Assembly: GCA_964576365.1 (NCBI GenBank)
Contig: CAZNUT010000011.1
Span: forward strand, 1 to 33,365
Length of the DNA: 33,365 nucleotides
Direction: 5' to 3'
From: CAZMJG01 sp964576365
GTDB lineage: Bacteria; Patescibacteriota; Microgenomatia; UBA1406; GWC2-37-13
Shown here: piece after piece, positions 25,021 through 32,941 of the stretch
Layout of the letters: each line of letters begins with the position of its first letter
How positions within the stretch are numbered: the stretch's first letter is position 1
Program-made: the position numbers and the translations under genes
The notes under the pieces: generated by a model
What the model saw: the letters and a program-made list of their open reading frames with translations, nothing else
Database searches by the model: none
What the model was told of the DNA's origin: nothing

Positions 25021-25328
25021 ATGGTGTTTAGTGTAGTTTTTAGGTGTTAGTTGTCAAATAAACAGCAATCAGAAGACAATAAACAGTCTCATCAATACAC
25101 GTCATCCTGACCTGCCTGCCAGCAGGCAGGACTTGTTTCAGGATCTCAAGTAATAGTAACAGTCTCGCCAGAGGAAGGGTGATATAGGTATTTATTACCA
25201 CCTCCCCCTTCGGGTACTCCTCCTTAAAAAAAGAGGAGAAAGCATTAAGCCAACCAGAGGTTGGCAGGAATTGTTACTTGGAAATTAAAAATTAGTAATT
25301 AGTTTATTAGAAATTTGTAATTATTTAC
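25021..25328. repeat. Repeat-rich gap between pilB and pilT
   Basis: No gene. It contains a composite repeat at 25101-25148 (see separate entry), a CTCCT / AGGAG hairpin around 25217-25238, a perfect 7-bp hairpin GCCAACC AGA GGTTGGC (25249-25265), and AT-rich units (TTGGAAATTAAAAATTAG, TTAGAAATTTGTAATTA) like those upstream of thrS. The gap appears built of stacked interspersed repeats. Confidence 0.6.
25101..25148. repeat. Palindrome inserted in an interspersed inverted repeat
   Basis: GTCATCCTGA (25101-25110) and ACTTGTTTCAGGATCTC (25131-25147) are the halves of a repeat common between bacterial genes, whose own ends pair (ATCCTGA / TCAGGAT). Between them sits CCTGCCTGCCAGCAGGCAGG (25111-25130), a 9-bp perfect inverted repeat with a CA loop. 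Confidence 0.65.
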
Positions 25329-26381
25329 ATGGACATCACTGCTTTATTTGATGAAGTTATACTAAAAAAAGGCTCAGACCTTCACGTCATGTCAGGCTAT
25401 GTACCTACCATTCGACTTCATGGAAAGCTTATTCAACTCAAAACATATGATATATTGACCCCAGAAAAAACAAAGCGAATGCTTACTTCACTTTTAACAG
25501 ATGAACAAAAAAAAGAATTAGAAGAAAATAAAGAAATTGATTTCGCGTATGCCTGGAAAGAATTTCGTTTTAGAGTGAACATCTATCACATTCGTGGCGC
25601 ACTTGCTGCATCCTTCAGAGTCATTTCATCGCGGATTGCTACTATTGAGGAACTCAATTTACCTTTGACATTTCATGATTTTACCAAACTTAATGACGGT
25701 CTTATTTTGCTTACCGGACCAACTGGAGAAGGAAAGTCTACGACAATCGCCTCTATTCTCAACGAAATAAATCTCACTCAGGAAAAACACATTATCACGA
25801 TCGAAGACCCGGTCGAGTTCATATACCCAGCCGCAAAATCTATCATCTCACAACGAGAACTACATTCAGATACGCATTCGTGGTCAAAAGCATTACGCTC
25901 AGTATTGCGAGAAGATCCGGATATCGTGCTAATTGGAGAAATGCGTGACTTTGATACTATTCAGGCAGCTCTTACCATAGCCGAAACAGGACACCTTGTT
26001 TTTTCAACACTTCACACAAGTAGCACACCCGAAGCTATCAATCGTATTGTAGATGTCTTTCCCGCTGAACAACAGAAACAGATTAGATCACAACTCGCCT
26101 CTGTCTTGCGCGCCATTGTTACTCAACGGTTGGTGCCCAATGTGGATGAAAATGGACGTATACCAGCGGTCGAAATTTTGCTCAATATTCCGGCTGTTTC
26201 TTCGCTTATTCGTGAAGGCAAGGCATATATGCTTGATAATATTTTAGAAACAGGTGAAAAACAAAATATCATCTTGTTTGAAAAATATCTGGCTCATTTA
26301 TACAAACAGAACGCTATCTCGCGCACAACTGCATACAGCTATGCACAGCGACCTAATGAAATAAAAAAATTTGTTCTCTGA
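25329..26381 (+). CDS. pilT: Type IV pilus retraction ATPase PilT
   Basis: 350-residue hexameric ATPase for pilus retraction. N-terminal PAS-like region begins ALFDEVILKKGSDLHVMSGY, the usual PilT opening. Walker A is GPTGEGKS (130-137; Glu replaces the common Ser but all required residues are kept). Walker B is DIVLIGEMRD, followed by the His box FSTLHTSSTPEAINRIVDVF. No zinc cysteines, which separates it from PilB. A single PilT/PilU is present. The pilC start is 3 nt after its stop. Confidence 0.95.
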   Translation: MDITALFDEVILKKGSDLHVMSGYVPTIRLHGKLIQLKTYDILTPEKTKRMLTSLLTDEQKKELEENKEIDFAYAWKEFRFRVNIYHIRGALAASFRVISSRIATIEELNLPLTFHDFTKLNDGLILLTGPTGEGKSTTIASILNEINLTQEKHIITIEDPVEFIYPAAKSIISQRELHSDTHSWSKALRSVLREDPDIVLIGEMRDFDTIQAALTIAETGHLVFSTLHTSSTPEAINRIVDVFPAEQQKQIRSQLASVLRAIVTQRLVPNVDENGRIPAVEILLNIPAVSSLIREGKAYMLDNILETGEKQNIILFEKYLAHLYKQNAISRTTAYSYAQRPNEIKKFVL

Positions 26382-26384
26382 TAT

Positions 26385-27587
26385 ATGTTGTACACCTATC
26401 GTACGCTTATCGACAATAAGATCACTAAAGGGGAAATGGAGGCAGGAAGCATAGCCGAAGTGACCGAATTTTTGAAAAAAAATGGCTCATTTCCTATAGA
26501 AGTTACTGAAAAAAAAACAACAAGCTCATTTTTTATTTCCCACTTTGTCGAGCGCGTAACTTATGACGATATCGCATACCTGACAAGACAATTGGCTATC
26601 ATGCTCAATGCTGGACTCACACTCATCGATGCTCTCGAACTACTGGTTCGACAAACAAAAAAAACCCCCATGAAAAAAATGCTTCAGGATATTGATAAAT
26701 CACTCCGGGAAGGAAAAACATTTTCAAATGCATTAGAAGGATATAAACACTATTTCTCACGTTTTTACATAGCGCTTGTACGTTCGGGAGAGGCCTCTGG
26801 CAAACTCGATCTAATCATGTCAAAAGTTGCTGACCATCTTGACCGTGAACATGAATTTAGAGGTAAAATCAGAAATGCGCTGGTATATCCGACTGTTATT
26901 GTGATCGCTATGATCAGCATGATGTTTATTATGGTAACGTTTGTCATGCCAAAAATCCTTCAACTGTATGAAAATTTTCAAGTTGATTTACCTGCTTCTA
27001 CCTTATTTGCACTTTCAGTCTCTACGTTTATGTCGAAATACTGGCCACTTGTTCTTGCATTTATTGGTGCTTGTATATTTGCGTTAAAAAAATATTTTGA
27101 TACGGTTCGAGGTCGAAAATTGCTCGAGGAACGACTCATGAATCTTCCAATTGTAGGTGATGTTATCGTGACTTCAGGCCTAGTTGAAGTAGCTCGCACT
27201 CTGTCTATCCTCATCTCTTCTGGCGTACCTATTCTGGATGGACTTGCTATCGTCACACAAATCAATACATATGTTTTGTTTCGAGAAGCCTTTCATCGGG
27301 TGACCGAGCGAGTAGAGAAGGGCTTTAGTATCGGCAATGCTATGGCAAATGAGCCAATCTTTCCTCCTTCTCTTGTACAAATGACAATTGTAGGTGAACA
27401 GACAGGCCATCTCGACGAAACTCTCAATCGTATTGCTGATTATTACCAACAAGAATCGGAAACAAATATCAAATCGATGTTGACACTTATTGATCCTATA
27501 ATTCTTATTTTTCTCGGAATCTGCGTAGGCATCCTTGTTTTTGCGGTACTTTCTCCTATTTTTAATTTGACAGGGGCAATCCAATAA
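26385..27587 (+). CDS. pilC: Type IV pilus platform protein PilC (GspF family)
   Basis: 400-residue inner-membrane protein through which ATPases act on pilin. Two GspF domains: the first begins about residue 65 (IAYLTRQLAIMLNAGLTLID), the second about 265 (VEVARTLSILISSGVPILDG), each followed by transmembrane segments (about 165-190, 220-240 and near the C-terminus, LIDPIILIFLGICVGILVFA). Tightly linked to pilT (3-nt gap). Confidence 0.95.
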   Translation: MLYTYRTLIDNKITKGEMEAGSIAEVTEFLKKNGSFPIEVTEKKTTSSFFISHFVERVTYDDIAYLTRQLAIMLNAGLTLIDALELLVRQTKKTPMKKMLQDIDKSLREGKTFSNALEGYKHYFSRFYIALVRSGEASGKLDLIMSKVADHLDREHEFRGKIRNALVYPTVIVIAMISMMFIMVTFVMPKILQLYENFQVDLPASTLFALSVSTFMSKYWPLVLAFIGACIFALKKYFDTVRGRKLLEERLMNLPIVGDVIVTSGLVEVARTLSILISSGVPILDGLAIVTQINTYVLFREAFHRVTERVEKGFSIGNAMANEPIFPPSLVQMTIVGEQTGHLDETLNRIADYYQQESETNIKSMLTLIDPIILIFLGICVGILVFAVLSPIFNLTGAIQ

Positions 27588-27634
27588 AATAAATACACTA
27601 TTGACTTTCGGATCAAAACACGGTAGCCTAAATT

Positions 27635-27640
27635 TATCAT
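27635..27640 (+). promoter_or_regulatory. -10-like box of the prepilin gene
   Basis: TATCAT ends seven bases before ATG 27648. A TTGACT lies at 27601-27606 but too far (28 bp) for a normal spacer; with TAGCCT (27624-27629) it would have a 17-bp spacer but a poor -10. Either would allow separate pilin expression. Confidence 0.4.
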
Positions 27641-27647
27641 AAAACAT

Positions 27648-28166
27648 ATGCAAAATCTCCGACGTTCAGCCTTTACTCTCATTGAACTTTTGCTTGTGAT
27701 AGGAATCATCGGTATTCTTGCCGTAGTATTCATCCTGAATCTCAACCCTTCAGAAGCCCAGCGCAAAGCGAGAGATCTGCAACGTAGCAAAGATGGTATC
27801 ACGCTTCAGACATTTCTTGAGCAATGGATCGCTGACGGCCAAACAACTCCTGCTTCATGGCAAAATTCTTCCGGACTTTCCAGTACTACCGGTCAAAACT
27901 GTGCAAGTAACAACTGGCTTGGACAAAATGTATGCAACTATCTCAAAACTGTTCCGGCTGACCCGCTCAATGGGAGTACGAGATCTTGTGCAGGCTCAAC
28001 AACGGCTTGTGATTTTGTCTACCAAATACGTGTAGTAGGTGTGGATTATGAAGTGCGTGTGAGACAAGAATCTACAGGTAATGCTTCAAAAGTAGCCAAA
28101 GATGGAGGAGAAGATGACGACTGGCTCGAATTTACGAATATTTCCGGCGGCACACCACTTCTTTAA
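27648..28166 (+). CDS. Type IV prepilin, probable major-type pilin
   Basis: 172 residues, prepilin leader MQNLRRSA|FTLIELLLVIG: cut between Ala and Phe, Glu at +5. The helix extension (EAQRKARDLQRSKDGITLQT) resembles that of the 22203-22607 pilin. The C-domain is rich in Ser/Thr/Asn/Gly and has four cysteines (QNCAS, NVCNY, RSCAG, TACDF), possibly two disulfides, and an acidic end (GGEDDDWLEF). Ser/Thr abundance would suit O-glycosylation by the neighbouring Wzy-type protein. Separate -10 before it. Confidence 0.88.
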   Translation: MQNLRRSAFTLIELLLVIGIIGILAVVFILNLNPSEAQRKARDLQRSKDGITLQTFLEQWIADGQTTPASWQNSSGLSSTTGQNCASNNWLGQNVCNYLKTVPADPLNGSTRSCAGSTTACDFVYQIRVVGVDYEVRVRQESTGNASKVAKDGGEDDDWLEFTNISGGTPLL

Positions 28167-28555
28167 TTACATAAAAACTCTATTAAGAGCAAAGTCCTAC
28201 CTCATAGAATCACTTTTAAGTATTTTAATACTCAAAATATGATAGTAGTACATGTTGATATCACACGACTCTGCCAAAAGAATCTCAATAATATGAATAA
28301 CGAGCTTAAATCAAATTCTCCTGGAGTTGAAAATGTACACATGCTGCAAGATTTGAGAAATGGAGATGCACTGATGTGTCAGAAAAGGAATGAAAAACGT
28401 GTAACTGTATGAGGGTTGTTGTTGACCTTACTTTTTTATACGAACCTGATCGCATATTTATAAACTATATTTCTGAACAACTGTCATAAAGCCCACCAGA
28501 GACTTCACAGTTTGCCATTGTCTATCCTGCATGGAGAAGATAACCTCAAAATATG
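28167..28555. other. Gap with two small overlapping ORFs of doubtful status
   Basis: ATG 28239-TGA 28412 could encode 57 residues beginning MIVVHVDITRLCQKNLNN; its TGA overlaps (ATGA) a second ATG at 28409 that encodes MRVVVDLTFLYEPDRIFINY plus six residues to TAA 28487-28489. In the second frame the downstream codons stay open for 17 more. The second start resembles the N-terminus of GT4 glycosyltransferases only loosely. They may be remnants of a lost operon. Nothing else seen. Confidence 0.35.
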
Positions 28556-30583
28556 TTATTGATTGAGAGCATTTAACATTTGTTGTGCTTCGAGGTAACC
28601 TGGCCGAAGTGCAAGCGTTTCTTGTAATGTCTGCTTTTGCAAATTAATATACATAGCTTTTGCTTTTTTATCCTTACTTTCTTCTGCCATATTCTTGTAT
28701 ATTACCGCAAGCGCGTATCTCGTCTGTGCATCAGTCGGTGCTATCACCACTGCAGCCATCATAGCATCTTTTCCTATCTCTAGATAGCGAAATTCTTTTT
28801 TAGCCTGGTAAAAAAGCAGATGATTGCGGGCTTTTGTTTTCCAATAAATTATATTTAAAGGAGCTGCGCGGAGGGCTTTCTCATTGGCCGCCTCAGAAAG
28901 GGTGATAAGCCCATCAGCTCCTGTCGGATTTTTTAATGAAACTTGATACGAAAGATAGGCAAGCGTCTGGGATAATTTGTCTTCATATACATGCTCATAT
29001 CTCAACTTCAGCGCATCAGTAAGATCTCTCATAGCTGAAACATAATCCGATGCGGCCATATTGTTTTTTGCCCGAGCATACAGCACATCTGCACGATAAT
29101 ACGCATTCAAAAGCCACACACTCCATATAAAACCAAGAATTATCACTGAGCCAAGCAAGAGAGATATATTCTTGTGTTTGCTATATACAGACGGCTCTTG
29201 ATTTGTGGACTCTGTCGATCGATGGGACAATAAAAATGCGGGAAGAAGGTAAAAAAATACCTGTGACAGAGATGTCGAAAATCCAAAAAAATGAGCACAG
29301 TTCAGCGCAATATAAGCCAAAAATAAATAACTTTCTGGCTGCAAAAAAAGCAGCATTCTCTTTTTATATGTTTGATACAGAGAAACCATACAAGTAAAGA
29401 TAACGCTCCCGATGAGAAAAATATATGAACTAAATCCTACAAAGCCTGTTGTCGCAATATAATGAAGAAATTCATTGTGTGCCTTGTTGTACAAAAAATC
29501 CCATTCAGACGTGTCATTGTGCTCTCTCGGACGATAAAAATAGTATGAATAGCCAAACGTCTCGACCCCTGATCCAAATAGAGGATAAGCCTTGCCTACA
29601 TCCCAAGCTCCTCGCCATACGATTTTTCGTATATCTGCAGAGGAGGTGATATGCTGGTTGACCCCTGCATCATCATACAAAAATGAATTAAAAATGCCTG
29701 AAGAAAACATCAACATACAAACAACTACCAAGATGCTGACAAGAGAGTATGCTGCAAACAATCGGGCTTTTCTAATAAGTGCAATCCCGACCCCAAGTGC
29801 GATCCCTATCGCAAGAGCAAGTAAAGATGAACGGGAACGAGTGAATACAATTGCAATAAAACAAAGAATAAGATATGCGCCAAGAGGTACTGCATGCCAC
29901 TGAATACGCACCTGCACATTGTTCTCAGATTTATGGTAATGCAAAATGGATGAAACAAAGTAATACAATGCAAGAAAGAAATGTACTACCAAATAAGTCC
30001 CCAGCCAATTAGGCTGTCCAATAGTAGAAAACATACGCTCAGCGGGCCGAAACTGATCTGTCCAACACAGATTATCCCATCGATCTGCAAACAATTTACA
30101 GGCAGGATCAATGCCATATTTTGCTGTGACACCCCACATAATCACAATCAAAGATGCAATAAGAGATATTTGTACAAGCCGTGAAATATCTTCACGCTTC
30201 AATACTTGAACGGCTACCGTAAAAAGACTCATGTACGCTATAATAGAGAGTATTCCGCCATTCCACCTGCCATAATATCCATACCAGGAAGTATGGGGGT
30301 CGATCGAAAACCACCATGAGCCACACAACATCAACAAAAACACGGTATAAAACAAAAGAATCCGAGGGAAAGGTTTGAATCTAAATGCGCCAAATAGCAA
30401 ACCCAAAAGCCAAAATGTGCCACTGAATAACGAGATGACATAAATAGCCATCATTTTGTTAAATTCAAAAAGTTCGCTCGTGTGAGAACTCATCAAAAAT
30501 GGAGTGATACCAAAGAGGAGATAAAATAACCATCTGATAGCTCGCGGAGCAAAAACATTGTATGCTTCAATACGGTTGATCAT
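28556..30583 (-). CDS. Wzy/O-antigen-ligase-family membrane protein with C-terminal helical repeats
   Basis: 675 residues from the ATG at 30583 (MINRIEAYNVFAPRAIRWLF); the open frame continues upstream into the oppositely oriented mreB-like gene, so longer starts are unlikely. About ten to twelve transmembrane segments. The Wzy_C core is TRSRSSLLALAIGIALG, and the long loop carries WDVGKAYPLFGSGVETFGY then HNEFLHYIATTGFVGF, with the family Arg and His. The C-terminal 180 residues look like TPR repeats (YVSAMRDLTDALKLRYEHV, DAQTRYALAVIYKNMAEES). Family members polymerise O-antigen, ligate polymer, or transfer glycans to pilin (PglL/TfpO). Next to a prepilin, the last is attractive but inferred. 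Confidence 0.85.
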   Translation of the reverse strand: MINRIEAYNVFAPRAIRWLFYLLFGITPFLMSSHTSELFEFNKMMAIYVISLFSGTFWLLGLLFGAFRFKPFPRILLFYTVFLLMLCGSWWFSIDPHTSWYGYYGRWNGGILSIIAYMSLFTVAVQVLKREDISRLVQISLIASLIVIMWGVTAKYGIDPACKLFADRWDNLCWTDQFRPAERMFSTIGQPNWLGTYLVVHFFLALYYFVSSILHYHKSENNVQVRIQWHAVPLGAYLILCFIAIVFTRSRSSLLALAIGIALGVGIALIRKARLFAAYSLVSILVVVCMLMFSSGIFNSFLYDDAGVNQHITSSADIRKIVWRGAWDVGKAYPLFGSGVETFGYSYYFYRPREHNDTSEWDFLYNKAHNEFLHYIATTGFVGFSSYIFLIGSVIFTCMVSLYQTYKKRMLLFLQPESYLFLAYIALNCAHFFGFSTSLSQVFFYLLPAFLLSHRSTESTNQEPSVYSKHKNISLLLGSVIILGFIWSVWLLNAYYRADVLYARAKNNMAASDYVSAMRDLTDALKLRYEHVYEDKLSQTLAYLSYQVSLKNPTGADGLITLSEAANEKALRAAPLNIIYWKTKARNHLLFYQAKKEFRYLEIGKDAMMAAVVIAPTDAQTRYALAVIYKNMAEESKDKKAKAMYINLQKQTLQETLALRPGYLEAQQMLNALNQ

Positions 30584-30584
30584 T

Positions 30585-31646
30585 ATGAAAACTATTATAA
30601 AAAAAATAAAAAGTTTACGCATACCTTTTTTTTCATCTTTACGCATATATTTTGACATGGGTACCACCATGACCCGCATCGGCATATCGCAAAAGGGTAT
30701 CGTGATGCGCGATGCTACATTTTTGGGGTATAGCAATCGTGTCAAAGAATATATTTTCTTTGGCAATGAAGCGCGTGCTATCATCGGCAAAACGCCGGAT
30801 TTCATCTCGATCATCAGGCCGATCACCAGTGGCATTTTGTACGATTTTGATGCAGCAGTAGCATACATTCAGTATCTACTCAAAACTTCGGTGCATCCGT
30901 ACCTCAAAAACTATATTCTCATCAAGCCGCCTCTCACCGGTATCACTGCTGCACCATCTATAGCCACAGAAATCGAAAAAAAAGCTCTAGTTGAATCACT
31001 TGAAAAAGCTGGCTGCACTACCGTTCACCTCGTTGAGCGTGCCCTCGCTACAGCTGCTGGCTGTGGTTATGATATTTTTTCACACGAACCCCATATGATC
31101 ATCGATTTTGGCGGGGGATTGATCGAACTGAGTATCGTCAGTGGGGGAGGTATCGTGAGTCAGCGTACCCTCAAAACAGCAGGCGAACAAATGAATAAAC
31201 TCATTGCGAATTATGCATATTTCAAATATGCACTTGTGCTTGGCGAATTGACGTGTGAGGACATAAAAATAAAACTTATGAATTTTACAACCGATCAAAA
31301 ACATCTCAATGTACGAGGCAAATCACTTGAAACTGGTTTACCAAAAACAGTTAAAATTTCAAGTGCAGACATACGAGAAGCACTCGCAGGACAATTCCAT
31401 CAGGTTATTGATGCGGCAAAAGAATTGCTTGAGCTTGCTCCTCCTGAGATTGCTGATGCAGTATATAAAAATGGTATCGCGCTCACAGGCAATCTCGCAT
31501 CTTTTGAACATATTGAGCAGTTTATCACAAAGGAGCTTGGCATCGATGCATTCCGGGTGGAGCATTATGAGGATGCCACGCTCATCGGACTTATGAAGCT
31601 CGATCAGAATCCGGAAAGGATGTATCAGATCGCTGCAAAAGTTTAA
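30585..31646 (+). CDS. mreB: MreB-like actin homologue
   Basis: Actin-fold filament protein of about 353 residues that in rods directs wall synthesis. Phosphate-1 is FDMGTTMTRIGI (Asp24, Gly26); the next conserved part is GKTPDFISIIRPITSGILYDFD; phosphate-2 is IIDFGGGLIELS (Asp174, Gly176-178); GKSLETGLPKTVKISSADIREAL is split here only for brevity and is the MreB hallmark. The adenosine motif usually LTGGGA reads LTGNLAS (300-306), a divergence. N-terminal MKTIIKKIKS is basic and may bind membrane. Start ATG 30585 leaves one base to the divergent gene start; an internal start is possible. Confidence 0.82.
   Translation: MKTIIKKIKSLRIPFFSSLRIYFDMGTTMTRIGISQKGIVMRDATFLGYSNRVKEYIFFGNEARAIIGKTPDFISIIRPITSGILYDFDAAVAYIQYLLKTSVHPYLKNYILIKPPLTGITAAPSIATEIEKKALVESLEKAGCTTVHLVERALATAAGCGYDIFSHEPHMIIDFGGGLIELSIVSGGGIVSQRTLKTAGEQMNKLIANYAYFKYALVLGELTCEDIKIKLMNFTTDQKHLNVRGKSLETGLPKTVKISSADIREALAGQFHQVIDAAKELLELAPPEIADAVYKNGIALTGNLASFEHIEQFITKELGIDAFRVEHYEDATLIGLMKLDQNPERMYQIAAKV
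30594..30599 (-). promoter_or_regulatory. -10 box of the Wzy-type gene
   Basis: Minus strand TATAAT lies 10 nt before ATG 30583, inside the first codons of the divergent mreB-like gene, with a T-rich tract upstream. Near-leaderless transcript predicted. Confidence 0.5.
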
Positions 31647-31683
31647 AATGAACTATCTGACTCTGCAGGAGGGCGAAATATCA

Positions 31684-31702
31684 ACTCATAACTGTTATGA
31701 GT
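31684..31702. repeat. Perfect 8-bp hairpin between convergent genes
   Basis: ACTCATAA / TTATGAGT with CTG loop. No T-run follows on either strand, so it is not a classical terminator, but it sits just where the mreB-like and HNH genes converge. Confidence 0.4.
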
Positions 31703-31729
31703 AGCGAGGTATGTTATTGTCACTTCTTC

Positions 31730-32248
31730 TTACTCTTTGTTTCTTAAAGATGCAACCAGATTTTTGCCATACTCGACGCCAAGCTCATACAATTCCTTCT
31801 CATGTTTTTTAATAGCTAAATTTAATATAGCTTCAACCTGTTGAGGATTATTTAAACGATCAGTTGACTTAGCTCTGATAGCATCCAGTCTAGTTGCATC
31901 ACCTGGAAAACTATCCGCCGTAAACTCAGCTCCAATTTGAATAGACGACACAGCTTCCTCAATAGACTTCCCACCCATTATTACATCAAACATGCCAAAC
32001 GACTGAGTGAAATATACTTGCTTACCAGCAAATTCATCCAAGATTTCATGACAAGGACTACTATGAACAACAAGTACGTTGCCTTCTGTATTCGGGCCAC
32101 CCTGACCTATGGGTATACAATGATGCGCCTCAGATCCTTCAAGTCCGAGCGGTGCCCCACAAAACCCACAGACACCACCCTGTACTTCTTCTAAGATTCT
32201 TTTCCTGTCTTCTGGACTGACTACTGTGTCGTAACGCTTATTACTCAT
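31730..32248 (-). CDS. HNH-family nuclease-like protein
   Basis: 172 residues from ATG 32248 (MSNKRYDTVVSPEDRKRILE); an ATG at 32284 is in frame but overlaps the upstream gene. The HNH core: zinc pair CGFC (27-30), SEAHHCIPIGQGG (His42, His43), NVLVVHSSPCHEILD (Asn57, Cys66, His67). The remainder (68-172) is helical, has no recognised domain and ends in a Lys/Glu-rich helix. HNH enzymes include restriction, homing and phage nucleases. Here the context is a small unknown gene 13 nt upstream and the 16S rRNA gene about 0.7 kb away on the other strand. Function not assignable. Confidence 0.8.
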   Translation of the reverse strand: MSNKRYDTVVSPEDRKRILEEVQGGVCGFCGAPLGLEGSEAHHCIPIGQGGPNTEGNVLVVHSSPCHEILDEFAGKQVYFTQSFGMFDVIMGGKSIEEAVSSIQIGAEFTADSFPGDATRLDAIRAKSTDRLNNPQQVEAILNLAIKKHEKELYELGVEYGKNLVASLRNKE

Positions 32249-32261
32249 AATTAAATTTAAC

Positions 32262-32456
32262 TTATATTTCAAATATAAGGTCATTGTCAGGAATCATCCA
32301 TCCGATACGCGTTCCTTTACCGTACACACCTTGATTTCTATTTCTTTCCAAATCTATATCTTCGAGTCTCTGAGCATAAGGATGCGCGAGATACATCGCT
32401 TCTCTTGATAACAAATATGCAAGTTGGCCAACATCATTAATCTGTAATTGATTCAT
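32262..32456 (-). CDS. Hypothetical 64-aa protein paired with the HNH gene
   Basis: 64 residues, not recognised: MNQLQINDVGQLAYLLSREA at the start, then charged DLERNRNQG, Gly-rich GVYGKGTRIGW and an acidic-hydrophobic end. No membrane segment. It sits 13 nt before the HNH start in the same direction, so they are likely one transcript; the pair resembles a small cassette. No clear promoter; TATACA stands 15 nt upstream of the ATG. Confidence 0.6.
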   Translation of the reverse strand: MNQLQINDVGQLAYLLSREAMYLAHPYAQRLEDIDLERNRNQGVYGKGTRIGWMIPDNDLIFEI

Positions 32457-32763
32457 AAGTTCAACTGATGTATATTCTCACGACGATAACTGAGCAAATG
32501 TTGATGCCATTTTATGGAAAAGAGGTTTTACCAATTCTGGTTTGTATAGAGAATGCATACTATTTCAAACGTGTAACAGCAAAAATTATATCAAACAATA
32601 TTTCAGCTTGCTACAAAAATGCAGATGAGACAAAGGTACTTTTATTTTAAATACAGAAAGGATAGATATAAATCTATTACACAGCTGACTACTAATGTAC
32701 TCTTCGGCAAATCTACTACCTTACAACTTTATAAACTTTATTACTTTATGAACTATAATGCCG
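32457..32763. other. AT-rich gap upstream of the rRNA promoter
   Basis: Two short open frames occur (32468-32650 and 32619-32864) but have no protein-like conservation that I can see, overlap each other, and the second runs over the rRNA promoter. I consider the region non-coding. It may act as an AT-rich upstream region for the rRNA promoter. Confidence 0.5.
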
Positions 32764-32792
32764 TTGACTTTCTGGAAGTTGTACCATACAAT
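32764..32792 (+). promoter_or_regulatory. rRNA operon promoter
   Basis: TTGACT (32764-32769), 17-bp spacer, TACAAT (32787-32792). Predicted start near 32799, about 143 nt before the mature 16S. Just downstream is a CCCGC / GCGGG hairpin (32807-32823, seven-base loop) with no T-run. Confidence 0.8.
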
Positions 32793-32905
32793 AAGGATCT
32801 ACCTTTCCCGCTTCAAAGGCGGGGAGGATGCACATTGAAAAATAGGTCAGCATCATCTGAGTGAGTAATTTTCAGATCTAAGTTAGTTTTGTAATCGGGT
32901 TAGGA

Positions 32906-32934
32906 CACGATGTACCGTTACCGCGGTAATCGTG
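32906..32934 (+). other. Leader hairpin before 16S rRNA
   Basis: CACGAT (32906-32911) pairs with ATCGTG (32929-32934) and TACCG (32913-32917) with CGGTA (32924-32928), leaving one bulged G and a TTACCG loop: an 11-bp stem ending 7 nt before the mature 16S. It may guide processing. Confidence 0.5.
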
Positions 32935-32941
32935 GCTAACA

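Noticed and set aside
25021..25328. Possible CRISPR array
   Set aside because: The repeats are different from each other, palindromic and not regularly spaced; no cas genes.
30584..30868. 95-residue N-terminal extension of the Wzy-type protein
   Set aside because: It is antisense to the MreB-like coding region and lacks membrane-protein character; the ATG at 30583 precedes the first natural segment.
32468..32864. Two overlapping ORFs (60 and 81 codons) before 16S
   Set aside because: Low-complexity, AT-driven composition, mutual overlap, and the second covers the rRNA promoter and leader.
32913..32930. CCGCGGTAAT in the rRNA leader, as in the 16S 530 loop
   Set aside because: Only ten bases match and they are accounted for by the local hairpin; no further 16S similarity around it.
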